Shown here one piece after another: positions 12,405 through 22,138 of a stretch of DNA of 64,000 bases. The notes beneath the pieces are model-generated. The model was given only the letters and a program-made list of their open reading frames with translations, searched no databases and was not told where the DNA came from. Source of the stretch: Boletus sp. NGJ (Eukaryota > Basidiomycota > Agaricomycetes > Boletales > Boletaceae); contig JAGTXK010000052.1 of NCBI GenBank assembly GCA_019096195.1, forward strand, positions 124,001-188,000, read 5' to 3'. The position numbers and the translations under genes are program-made. Within the stretch, counting starts at the first letter, position 1. Every line of letters begins with the position of its first letter.

Positions 12405-13367
12405 ATGTCTGAAACCACGGGGAAAATAGACTTTCGTCGAGGCAACGCAACGTACCAGACTTGGTACAGGATCTTTGGTAACCTCCACTCTGGTATTCAA
12501 CCATTAGTAGTGCTGCACGGCGGTCCCGGCCTCTCGCATCATTATGTCCTCCCTTTCAGAGAACTCCACACTCGCTTCAACATCCCAGTCATCTTCTATG
12601 ACCAGATCGGTATCGGCGAATCCTCTCATCCCAAAGACGTCCCGAAAGAGTTCTGGACAGTCGACCTCTTCGTGGACGAGCTCGACAATGTTCTCCGACA
12701 GCTCGGTATCAGCGCCAACTTTGATCTCGCCGGTCATTCGTGGGGTGGAATGCTGGCGGCGCACTATGTCAGCTACAGACACCCACCTGGGCTACGACGC
12801 TTAATCCTCGCGAGCGCGGCGCCATCCATGTCTCTGTGGGTGGAGAGCACTCGTCAACTTTTAGCGAAGCTGCCACGGGAGCTGAGAGAAATGACAGAGA
12901 AGCATGAAAGGGACGGAACGACGAATGACCCGGAATATCAGGAAGGGATGAAGGTCTTTTACACGAAACACGTTTGCCAGCTCACTCCCTGGCCTGAAGA
13001 GCTGGATGCCTCGTTTGCTGCTATGGAGGCTGACCCCGTTGTTTATACGACGATGTGAGTACTTTTCGTGCCCCTACTCTTTTCTGCAACACCGCCGACG
13101 TCTCGGTGTAGGTGGGGTCCGTCAGAGTTCACCGTCGTCGGGACGTTGAAGGATTGGTCTTGCTTGGACCAGATACACACTATCGACCGTCCGACGCTTT
13201 TAACGAATGGCGTAGATGACGAGGCGCAAGTTGTGTGTATGAACCCGTTCTTCGCCAAGATCCCGAATGTGCACTGGGTGACGTTCGCAAAGAGCAGTCA
13301 CATGGCCTTTTTCGAGGAACCCGATCGTTACTTCGACATCGTTGGGAGGTTCTTGACGGAGGCATGA
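12405..13367 (+). CDS. Alpha/beta hydrolase, proline iminopeptidase-like (S33)
   Basis: Cytosolic-type alpha/beta hydrolase resembling proline iminopeptidases and L-amino acid amidases of peptidase family S33. Seen: oxyanion motif LVVLHGGPGLSHHY (residues about 31-44), FYDQIGIGESS, the nucleophile elbow GHSWGGMLAAHY (Ser near residue 111), and in exon 2 the acid/base end RPTLLTNGVDDEAQ and FAKSSHMAFFEEPDRY with the catalytic His. One 55-bp intron starts near 13058 (GTGAGT) and restores MWGPSEFTVVGTL in frame. The total is about 300 residues, normal for the family. No signal peptide is visible. It lies between the two ChaC genes, on the opposite strand; a functional link is not shown. Confidence 0.87.
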
Positions 13368-13725
13368 AAAGACGCAGAGTGGTAGGGAGATGGAAGTGAG
13401 CACACTGTGATTGCACCGCTGTACTATAATTAAGAGTAAGCTATTGTACTTTTATCGGCCAACGGTTTTTCCACCACTGAAACCAAGATCGCGCGCGATG
13501 GAGACGTACAACCATTGAAATAAAATGTTTGTGACACGCACGATATATGTCCAAGCTACTGCCTTTTGTAAGTGCTTCCGTTCTAGGTGGTCACCGGTCA
13601 ACGACATCTACCTTGCGAACAGCGAAATAAGCCTGAAAATACAAAAATCCTGCCCGATCCAATGTTCATATAGCAAAATCGCCGGGTCTTGAGGTCCACC
13701 TGACTTTCTGATATGGAGGGGAGAA
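13368..13725. other. Intergenic, nothing recognised
   Basis: 3' flank of the hydrolase and of the partial gene copy on the minus strand. No coding or RNA signal seen. Confidence 0.45.
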
Positions 13726-14033
13726 CTATACAACTATGGCTCTGCCAGAAAGGAGTTTGGCATCCAACATATCACAGTACTCTTCAGAGTCAATGAAGAG
13801 ACCATAGCATCCATCGTCATCCGCTTGGTCCTTCCACTGCAAGATTATATCAGCAGCATCACTCATCTTCATAACCCGAGCAACAGCCAGCTGAAGGGTA
13901 CAGAGTATCGGATTGGGTCCATTGTTGAGCTTCTTGCCTTCGGGTCCTGAATTTCATCGCCCTCCTTCAGAGTGATGATCCCGAGGGTGTCAATATCAGG
14001 ATCAACGGGAACCATTCGAAAGAAGTATTTGAC
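13726..14033 (-). pseudogene. Last-exon copy of the 60.4-61.9 kb gene
   Basis: On the minus strand this segment reads VKYFFRMVPVDPDIDTLGII, then further on MSDAADIILQWKDQADDDGC, LFIDSEEYCDMLDAKLLSG and RAIVV-stop. It matches the final exon of the plus-strand gene at 60398-61863 from the exact base where that exon begins. Relative to that gene about 11 bases are missing after KEGDEIQ, which shifts the frame, so it is a broken copy. Preceding exons are not present next to it. Confidence 0.75.
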
Positions 14034-14420
14034 CGAAACGTCATCGCGCCGTCGACCCAAGATGGTGGAACTCACGGACCGAGCGCACAGACCCACGACA
14101 TGACCTGGGAGACGAAACGGTTGCGGCGGGCGACCCCTACAGTGACCCAGAACGGCATAGAGGCGAGACGAACGACAAGGACAGTACGACGAACGCAGAG
14201 TGGAAATACGTTGAACGTTGACGTTGAGCTGTCGACACGGCACTTGATCACACGCAAAAGGGACGCCTACCAGCCTCCTTGGCACATCTGTCGTGTGGGT
14301 CGTGTTCAAGCTCGGTCTCGACGGCGTGCATATGGATGATGATCGTTGAAGGAATTATCTACAGCACCTGCTTCGAGGCCTCGCTGGCACTCCACCTCGT
14401 TCACGCCCTCCCAGTCTTGC
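14034..14420. other. Intergenic with a segment shared with 59331-59445
   Basis: About 115 bases at 14098-14211 repeat, in inverse orientation, the segment at 59331-59445 with few differences. No gene is recognised. The remainder is the 3' flank of ChaC copy B. Confidence 0.6.
14098..14211 (-). repeat. Dispersed repeat copy 1 (pair at 59331-59445)
   Basis: Near-identical to 59331-59445 on the other strand, about 115 bases. Both copies lie next to sequence of the same hypothetical gene family, but at different distances, so the pair marks a rearranged duplication or a small dispersed repeat. Confidence 0.75.
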
Positions 14421-15959
14421 TCACTGCTCCTTCGATTCTTCCCTTTCTTCCCTGTCGAGCCGTCTGATTCGCGTCTGTGATACAATGGTAAAAAGCAATG
14501 ACGTTGGTCGATCAGTCTGTTGCGGAACGGACGTGCACAACCAGATGAATAAACGAAAACCCACCTCGAGCGCAAACAGGTGGGAATCGTAGGACGCCGG
14601 TGCGAGCGCGCGGACGCTCTCTGCAAGTTGATAAAGATAGTCCTGTGTGTCATGCGACCGTACATTTGGGTCGCGCGATCGTGATTTAGGAATGAGTCGG
14701 GAAGAAACGGGAGACGAGATGCACCTTGTTCCTACCCGAGGGGCCGACAGAGAGCCAGATGTGTGCTGCGAGGGTATCGAGAGGTTCAGAGCCGACTATT
14801 GTGTGGTAGTTATGAAGGCACGACTCTGAAAGGGGAAAAACTTGGTCATACTGAAGGAAGGGTTGTCGGGTCGGCCGACGTAGCACTGCGGAATACAGGA
14901 AAATGTCACCTGGTCCTCACATTGTGCGGGAAGTGAAGCTTGAGGGTGGGTACGTACATATGCCTGGCGGGAGAAAGGTCGGGTCATTGAAGCGTCGTGA
15001 CACGAGAGGGATGGGGAAGCGGACGCACGTTATGTATGATGACTTTTTCTACGTCATCGTCTATTGTATGTACATCAAGCGTTTCCATCGTGTATCCGTC
15101 CTGCCATCATCAAACCGAAAGGAAAATCTCGCGTGAGCTGGGATGCAGGCGAGCGAGCGATGAAGGTTCGGCCTCCATTGAAGGTGACGGACGCACCTTT
15201 TCCCGATAGTCTGCGATTCCGATATGTCATCCATTGTTGTACCATTCCAAAGACTACGACCGGGAGATCGCGGTGTCTGGCTGCCCGAAGACGAAGATGG
15301 AGACTCACCTAAATAATCACGCACTTCCGCGACGTACGCCGGGTCTATGGTATACGCTACGCCTGTTCGCCCACCGTCGTGAGGTCATCAATGAATACAA
15401 TTATCGTCAAATAAAAGCGGGAGTACTCGCCCCATACAACATCTTCATGCGGAAACGCATCCTGTCCGACGCTGGGAACGGCAAGAATGGTGAGAAGTGG
15501 ACACAACACGCACGGACGCGGAAAATTTGTCCCAGTCTTCTTTATGAACAAGTGTCACCACGCGGCCAGGGTTCTTGGGATGATGGGAGACATGTACGAA
15601 AATCGCGGCGTGTCAGCAGACGTTTTCGAATCCCAAGCGAGTGGAGGACGGGAAGGTGAAGGTGGCGAGGCAAACTACTACTCACCTCTGGCGTCCCCCG
15701 ATGGTCGTGCGACTGTTGCGCGAATCGTCGGACGTAGCCTTTCAGGAAACCAGGGACTAGCGGGGTGTGGGAGGACGAGCTGAGCGTGTATCTAGATGGC
15801 AAGGCGAACCTTGGGATATAACGTGTGGGGGAGGCTGTTGATCAACCGGTTGCGCACGGCAGTTCAGCTGCAAGTGCAAGTTACATCGGTCAGATGATGA
15901 CGACGTACTTTGAAAAGGAGTGATCCATATCCGAATACAACGAATGGTGGGGTAGCCAT
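14421..15959 (-). CDS. ChaC-type gamma-glutamylcyclotransferase, copy B
   Basis: Paralogue of the gene at 9571-10880 with the same exon plan. Exon 1 reads MATPPFVVFGYGSLLFK. Later exons give LVPGFLKGYVRRFAQQSHDH followed by RGTPE, a VTLVHKEDWDKF-like block, PDEDVVWGEYSR in the intron-flanked stretch, YVGRPDNPSF, EPLDTLAAHIW, SVGPSGRNK and DYLYQLAESVRALAPASYDS. The final exon, if spliced after HLFALE, reads TDRPTSLLFTIVSQTRIRRL then DREEREESKEQ-stop. It thus keeps the QxxIRxLD pattern of copy A but has a different, acidic tail. Same predicted reaction (glutathione degradation). Some splice sites are inferred only by alignment to copy A, so it could be a decaying duplicate. Confidence 0.75.
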
Positions 15960-16738
15960 TGAATTCTTGGTCATTTCCGAGTCGCTATGTCGCGGAATAT
16001 CTAATCAAGTTATACTTCAGCTTCAGTCAGACTCATCAGTGCTGGCCAAGCTGGTTTTGGGGGTGCGATGCGACGTGGCGTGCCCACGTGGCTTGCTGAT
16101 TACAGTACACTTTCTCACACACGGGGAATTCCAACATTTTGAAGGTCTCAAAATATATCTGAAAATAGAATTCCAGAATAAAATATTTTGAATATGTCTA
16201 TAACCAGGTCTAAAATGTTTTACAATAACACCGCCATAATCCATTAGCACAAGATAATATAGCATTGCCCTCCGGGCACCCCTGGCCCCAAGGATGGAGA
16301 GTAATTCAACAACGAAGTACAAGGGGGAATAGCATAAATTTTACGTCGTATTTACTGTGTTGAGGAATGTTGTAAGGATGAGAGAACAAATGTCAGTTCA
16401 TACCATTTAGCTCGAAGATGACAGCCGAGTGTGATAGGATGGAGAGAGCTCTCCGCGCGGTGTCAATGGAGGTGAAATATATGCGATGTATGTTAGTGAT
16501 TGCTGTACTACGTGAGAAAACAATGAACATAAATCGTGTTGGAGACTAACCCAACAGGTCGAATAAAGAAGGGACATTTTCTGCATCATTCGTGATAATG
16601 TTCGTACCAACAAGGTGATATTCCATAGCAGTGCATATTGGCAAAAGTAGTAAGTGAGGTGGTTCGTCCGGCCAACGGTTGACTGTAGGGCAATGATGTA
16701 CTCGGAGTAGTTGAATCCTATCCTGGTGAGTAGCAGTA

Positions 16739-16873
16739 CAGTAGACTTTCTCATAATGTATCGAAAAATTCTCATAATGTATATTAGCATTTCCTACACT
16801 CCGGGAAAAAACAACTACCAAACACTAGTATACATTATGAGAATTTTTCAATACGTTATGAGAAAGTCTACTG
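16739..16873. mobile_element. Pogo-like MITE, 135 bp
   Basis: Near-perfect inverted arms of about 54 bases (16739-16791 and 16823-16873) flanked by TA on both sides. Ends read CAGTAGACTTTCTCATAATG. It has no coding capacity of its own and supplies the last codons of the adjacent ORF. Confidence 0.75.
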
Positions 16874-17543
16874 TACTCGCGCATGCAACCGAATGAGCAC
16901 TCATTAAAAAATCGGTGTCCTGGGATGTCAGCGTATACATCGACAGTATGAAAGGTAACGGTACGTCTACGAGAAGAGACGACAGCCCATCATCATCAGG
17001 CGCTATCCGATATTGTGTTTTAAGAAGATGTGACGAGACATAATGAATCCCATCGCGCGACCACATCGTGCATTCTTGGGACTGCACAAATTCATGCACA
17101 ATGCGTGCATCATTCTCGTTCGCGTGCCTGCGTCGACTGACCCTTCTACTTTTGCGATGTTGCTCGAAGACGAACACGAGATCAGACTCGCAAGGTGCAT
17201 TACATTCATGACGGCGCAGTTCTTCCATGAGCCGATTCTTAGGCCAGCGTCGACTAAAAGGAACATGATGAATCGAAGCGACACTCTCCAATGCAGCGAC
17301 AGTGAGGTACGGAAAGGAATGAACCAGTTGCGTCAGCGACTGAAACTGAACGAGTACACAAGGGCCCGCTGGCCACAAACGCACTGTCGGGAGCGGCATG
17401 TGACGAACACCCACAAAGTCGAACGCATCGCCAAGTCTGCGCGAACTGACAACGCCGTTCGCTACGTCCACATCACACTCAACGTCCTCTGAAACGGCCA
17501 AAACGACCTGCACGTCCGATTCGTTTAAGACCAAGCTCGACAT
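16848..17543 (-). CDS. Unrecognised 231-residue ORF inside the insertion
   Basis: A single open frame starting MSSLVLNESDVQVVLAVSED. It includes FPYLTVAALESVASIHHVPF followed by SRRWPKNRLMEELRRHECNA, a pattern of a short helical block followed by Cys residues, and RKSRRVSRRRHANENDARIV, an Arg-rich stretch. I do not recognise a catalytic domain. The frame ends within the MITE at 16739-16873. It may be the N-terminal part of a mobile-element protein, judged only by its position. Confidence 0.4.
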   Translation of the reverse strand: MSSLVLNESDVQVVLAVSEDVECDVDVANGVVSSRRLGDAFDFVGVRHMPLPTVRLWPAGPCVLVQFQSLTQLVHSFPYLTVAALESVASIHHVPFSRRWPKNRLMEELRRHECNAPCESDLVFVFEQHRKSRRVSRRRHANENDARIVHEFVQSQECTMWSRDGIHYVSSHLLKTQYRIAPDDDGLSSLLVDVPLPFILSMYTLTSQDTDFLMSAHSVACASTVDFLITY

Positions 17544-17782
17544 GATAAAATCGTAGTACTGTTGTTGTAGATAATGGAGTGTTCAGATGATGGAGTATTG
17601 TGATGACCGCCAGCCCTCTGCCCTGGGCGACACGAGCCCCAACACTGAGGTTAAGGTTAGGTTCCCGTTAAGTCAAGCCAAGACTTCCCACGGGCGTCGA
17701 CTTTTGGCACTTCCCACGCATTCTTGGATCGCAAACCTGTCCCCTCCGGGTCCAGGAATAGGTAACATAAATACTTTTGTGG

Positions 17783-18522
17783 TGTAGATAAAATATGAAC
17801 TAAGATTATCTTTTGTGACAAGCTAATGTTGTTGAAATAATATAACATTTAGATAAACTTTTTATATTTACTATAGTACTTGTAATACTTTAGGCAATCC
17901 ACAATTGAATACAATATTGGGCATAAAAGAGAATACCAAAAGTAAATATTTTAAGAAGCTTATAATTTATAGGATAACAATGTGGGCAATAAGTGGGCAT
18001 GGTGTGGGCATGGCATAGGCCCACATTGCCCACTTGCCCAGCAAACTGGGGGAGGAATATCCTCTGGTGGAGTCAAGGGGTCTGCATCAGTAATCCATGA
18101 GCAAGGGGGACAGAGGACAGAGAACAGACAATGTACTTAGAGTTGATGATCCTTCTACATTCCAAGGTGGGTTACAACAAGGTTTGCTCTGGAGAGGTAG
18201 AGCTGAATGAAATGAGGATGGATGTAATATATGATGGCTCAAGGATATATGGGTAAAAATGTCGTCATTGTCTTCACATAGATCTGCTATCAAGTATGGG
18301 CTTGGATTTGTACAGACTTACTGTATTGCCTGCATTGTTATCCTATAAATTATGAGCTTCTTAAAATATTTACTTTTGGTATTCTCTTTTATGCCTGATA
18401 TTATATTTAATTGTGGATTGCCAAAAGTATTAGTACTATAGTAAATACAAAAAGTTTATCTAAATGTTATATTATTTCAACAACATTAGCTTATCACAAA
18501 AGATAATCTTAGTTTGTATCTT
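17783..18522. repeat. Inner inverted repeat, arms about 190 bp
   Basis: 17791-17982 and 18336-18519 are inverted copies with a 350-base loop. The loop holds a run of GGGCA/TGCCC-type short repeats near 17985-18050. It belongs to the palindromic element at 16103-20101. Confidence 0.75.
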
Positions 18523-18524
18523 AT

Positions 18525-19902
18525 TGAAACGTTTACCCATGATACCTACTATTTATCACTACCCTCACTACCCTCTCACACCACCTATAGATGATACATT
18601 CACCTACCATCAACCAAGCTCCATCCTTGCCTTACTTTGCATACACCTAGGGTAGCCACTTATTGTATCCTTTCTCATACGATACATCACACTATCACCC
18701 ACACCCATGTACACTTTCATTAGTAGTACTCTTATCATATCTACTACACCTATGACACCAAGTAGCCTCATGGCTAACCTGGCATTCACCGCCACAAGCA
18801 TAGGTCCATACACCTCTAAACTACAAACACCCTGTGGACATATCTAATGCAGTGCTTGGTATCCACACAAGACCCATAGACCATACCTGATGCAGTGCTC
18901 AGTACCCTACACAAGTACTAATCAAGCAATGCTAGATTAACCCTGTAGATATTGACAAGATCTGATCTATCCCCCAATATGATCTCATCTCAATACCAGA
19001 TCCAACGATCACCCTATGCAACGCCTTAAGTGCTATTCTTTCATTTCTCCTTCATTCCATCTCTCTGTTCCTATCTACTGTATTAGTTCCTTCTGATATA
19101 TTACAATATAGCCATGCCTAGAGCATCATGGACTATATTTCTCTTACATGCATGTATCATATGCATCTCATTCCACCATTTCTTCCTTTTGCTATTGGAT
19201 GCTAACATTCTTCGTTCCTGTGATGTCATACCCAGTATCTATGACATCATAGCATAGCATGGTCTGTGCACCACTATCAGTAGTATATAAAGTAGCCAGT
19301 AGAGTACCATGTTTTGCTTAGCCTTGAAATTGTTATGAATCTTTTGGAACAAACACAAGGCTTGATGCTCGCAGGTTACACTGGCCCTGGCTCAACGAAT
19401 GAGGTGGGGAGTCATGTCTGTACTATGCCAACCCTACAATGACCAGAGTGGTCAAGGCAATGAGTTGTTGGAGCAGAATACAAATGGATTAGACTAGGGA
19501 TTCCAGTTGTCAAAGTGCTACTTTATATACAGTATGTACAGGGATGGTGCACAGACCAAGCTGTGTGTGTGATAAATAACTACATATAGTAAGATGGAGA
19601 TTAAATGGGCTGTGTGAGAAGAGCAGAAATTAAAAGGTTGTGGATCACATGAGGTATGATGTCATCTGACGTCATAGGTTCTAGACCATGTTATGTGATT
19701 GTTTCCATGGTCATGTGCACAGTCATGTGACTTGAGAAGAAAAGAGTTGATGAAATAAAAAGTAAGTATCAAAGTGAAAAGTTTGAAAATGTTCAATATC
19801 ATAACAGAAATTGCCTTTCTCTCTCTCATATATTGCTCTAGTCAGCAATGCTTGAGATATTAGGTCTAGGTTTCATCTTCTGTCTGTTGTTTGTTCCTTT
19901 TA
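18525..19902 (+). repeat. Solo LTR, family 2, holding a second solo LTR
   Basis: Begins TGAAACGTTTAC and ends GTTCCTTTTA, flanked by the 5-bp duplication CTTAT (18520-18524 and 19903-19907). A TATATAAAG box near 19277 resembles that of the Ty3/Gypsy LTR at 29207. A related copy lies at 40971-41992 in the opposite orientation. It is interrupted by the solo LTR at 19331-19806. No internal region remains. Confidence 0.75.
19331..19806 (-). repeat. Solo LTR, family 1 (same family as 42574-48918)
   Basis: Starts TGTTATGAA and ends TCATAACA, with 5-bp duplications GAAAT at 19326-19330 and 19807-19811. It matches the LTRs of the Ty3/Gypsy element at 42574-48918 along its length and has the same orientation on the plus strand. 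It is nested inside the family-2 solo LTR, so it is younger than that one. Confidence 0.88.
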
Positions 19903-20316
19903 CTTATCTACACCACAAAAGTATTTATGTTACCTATATTATCTTGTGCTAATGAATTATGGCAGTGTTATTGTACAATATTTTAGACCTGGTTATAGAC
20001 ATATTCAATATTTTATTCTGGAATTCTATTTTCAGATATATTTTGAGGCCTTCAAAATGTTGAAATTTCCTATGTGTCATAATGTATACTGTTAGGAGCT
20101 GCTTGATTTTAATACATTTTGAGATACATACAATAGCAAAAGTTCCCACAAGAATAGGGGTAAAGCTAATTAGGAAAAGCTTACATAAATGCACCATGTG
20201 CTGCACTAAGTAACTATGGTATACACCTCTAAATCAAATTGACATTTGGTGGACATCAAAATTGGTTTATGTCAGGTTGATGTTAGCTGGTGGTGTGGCT
20301 GACAATTTCCATTGAC

Positions 20317-20341
20317 TGTTTGGTGAGTCACTCACCAAACA
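20317..20341. repeat. Perfect 25-bp palindrome
   Basis: Arms of 12 bases (TGTTTGGTGAGT and its complement) around one central base, just outside the Tc1-like element. Related TTTGGT/ACCAAA text recurs within 100 bases. Function unknown; probably a remnant terminal repeat. Confidence 0.5.
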
Positions 20342-20728
20342 TGGACACCACCACTTGCTACACATATAGTGGCTCAAAAAACTATTAGCATGTTTGGTTA
20401 TTTTTTACTAAACATGATAACCACTGATAACCTCTAATTCTTGCCCTACACTATTAGTGTAGGAAATGAAGTACATACTCTTGGCTTTCTATCCATTCAA
20501 GATTTAAGAGATCTGAATAAGATTTGATGAATTGGCAGCCATTTCAAAACAATAACTTATTCAGACAGTTTTTTGACTTTAAGTTTTGATTACATATATT
20601 GGACCCTAGCATGCCATAATATGATTACATAAATTTAGTAATGGATCTATTATATCACCATTATATAAGTAAATATCAGACAACATATACAAATTCCACC
20701 ATTCCATGTTTATTTTTCCACCATCACT

Positions 20729-22100
20729 ATGAAACCCATTTCCATCTCTCAAAGAAATAATATCATCTCTTTCTCCTCTCATGGGCTTTCCTCTAGGAAA
20801 TTTTCTACCCAAACTGGCCTAGGAAAGTTTACAGTATGCCAGGTTCTTCAGGAACTCCAGCCAGAGAAGACTAGGCTTCGTGGTGGTTGTCCTTCCAAGC
20901 TTACCTCTACCAACAAGAAATCATTATTGGCAAGGCCAAGAATGCTGTTCAGGCTGCTCACTATATCAATATCATCATTGATACTCCTGTCTATTCTCAG
21001 ACTGTCAGAAATACTCTTAAGGAAGCCTCTTTAAAGGCTATGGTAAAGAAGAAAAAGCCACTGCTTTCCAGTGGTCACAAGAGAAAGAGATTAGTCATTG
21101 CTCTCAAGTATTAACATTGGATTATGGAGGACTGGAAGAGAGTTATATGGTCAGATGAGACTAAGATCAATAGAGTTGGGTCAGATGGGCAATGTTATGA
21201 ACCTTTTGGAACAAAACCACAAGGCTTGAATGATGCTTGCAGACTACACTAATCCTGGCTCAATGGATGAGGTGGGGAGTTGTAGTCCATACTATGCCAA
21301 CCCTACAATGACCAGAATGGTCAAGGCAATGAGTTGTTGGAGCAGAATACAAATGGATTAAACTGGGGATTCCAGTTGTCAAAGTGCTACTTTATATATG
21401 TACAAGGATGGTGCACAGACCAAGCTGTGCATGTGATAAATTACTACATATAGTAAAACAGAGATTAATGGGGCTATGTGAGAAGAGTGGAAATTAAAAG
21501 ATTGTGGATCACATGAGGTATGATGTCATCTGATGTCATAAGTTCTAGACCGTATCATGTGATTGTTCCCATGGTTATATGACTTGATAAGAAAGAATTG
21601 ATGAAATGAAAAAGTAAGCATTGAGATGAAAAGTTTGAAAATATTCAATATCATAACAGGCAAGAGTATATGTGGAAAAAGAAGGGAGAAGGGCTGATTG
21701 CTAAAGAGGTCCAAGATACAATCAAGTTTGGAGGAGGCTCACTGATGGTATAGGGCTGCATAGGGTGGAATGGAGTGGGAATTTTGAGTGGATGGAGGGG
21801 AGAATGAATGCTAAACAATATGTGGCCATTTTGGAGCAGGGATTGCTTTAGAGCATGAAGGAATTTGGAATTCCTAAAGATGATATTATTTTTCAATAAG
21901 ATAATGACCCCAAGCATACATTTAAAAGAGCTCAAAGATGGTTTGAAGAGCAAGAGATCAAGCTTCTGAACTGGCCTGCATAATCTTCAAACCTCAGTCC
22001 CATTGAACATACTTGGAATCACCTCAAGAGATGCCTCTTAGGTTATAAGAATGCTCCTGCAGAAGTTCATCAATTGTGGGAAATAGTTTATTGTGTTTAG
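20729..22100 (+). pseudogene. Tc1/mariner transposase (DDE), broken
   Basis: N-terminal helix-turn-helix text ISISQRNNIISFSSHGLSSR and GLGKFTVCQVLQELQPEKTR. Catalytic parts are VIWSDETKINRVGSDG (first D), IIFQ-DNDPKHTFKRAQRWF (second D) and NLSPIEHTWNHLKR (E), giving a DD34E-like triad. Stops lie at 21112-21114 (TAA in place of the Gln of KYQHW) and 21751-21753 (TAG in place of the Trp of LMVWGC), and a frame change follows near 21790. A 466-bp LTR splits the frame after SDGQ. Both stops are C-to-T or G-to-A changes. Confidence 0.85.
21193..21658 (-). repeat. Solo LTR, family 1, inserted in the transposase
   Basis: 466 bases, TGTTATGAAC...TCATAACA, with 5-bp duplication GGCAA at 21188-21192 and 21659-21663. 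Same family and plus-strand orientation as the LTRs at 19331, 42574 and 48454. Confidence 0.9.
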
Positions 22101-22138
22101 TGGAAAAATGATCAAACATGTAGTTTTTTGAGCCACTG

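Larger units (their letters stand above)
16264..17754. mobile_element. Unclassified 1.5-kb insertion with a probable ATAG duplication
   Basis: The two arms of the palindromic element can be joined only by removing this segment; ATAG is then found on both sides. Its ends carry CCCTCCGGG in direct, not inverted, orientation. It contains a 231-codon minus-strand ORF and a short MITE. It has higher GC than the surrounding element. Class unknown. Confidence 0.55.
16103..20101. mobile_element. Pogo-like palindromic element, interrupted by two insertions
   Basis: Terminal arms 16103-16260 and 19940-20101 are inverted copies (about 155 bases) that begin CAGTACACTTTCTC and CAGTATACATTATG, similar to the ends of pogo/Fot1-type elements in this window. 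The left end is preceded by TA. Subterminal inverted blocks continue inward: 17758-17790 with 19907-19938, and 17791-17982 with 18336-18519. The left arm is split by a 1.5-kb insert (about 16264-17754) and the right arm by a solo LTR (18525-19902). Without these the element is about 1.1 kb, has no transposase and would fold into one long hairpin. Confidence 0.7.
20367..22138 (+). mobile_element. Tc1/mariner-type DNA transposon, inactivated
   Basis: Inverted ends of about 18 bases (AGTGGCTCAAAAAACT core) flanked by TA at both sides. Removing the solo LTR at 21193-21658 leaves about 1.3 kb, the usual Tc1 size. It carries one transposase reading frame on the plus strand, with several breaks. Judged old because it was already present when the LTR element landed in it. 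Confidence 0.88.

Noticed and set aside
16739-16873. Rho-independent terminator-like hairpin
   Set aside because: Eukaryotic context, TA flanks and pogo-like ends make it a MITE.
17985-18060. CRISPR-like short repeats (GGGCA/TGCCC)
   Set aside because: Irregular units without spacers, in the loop of a palindromic element of a fungal genome.
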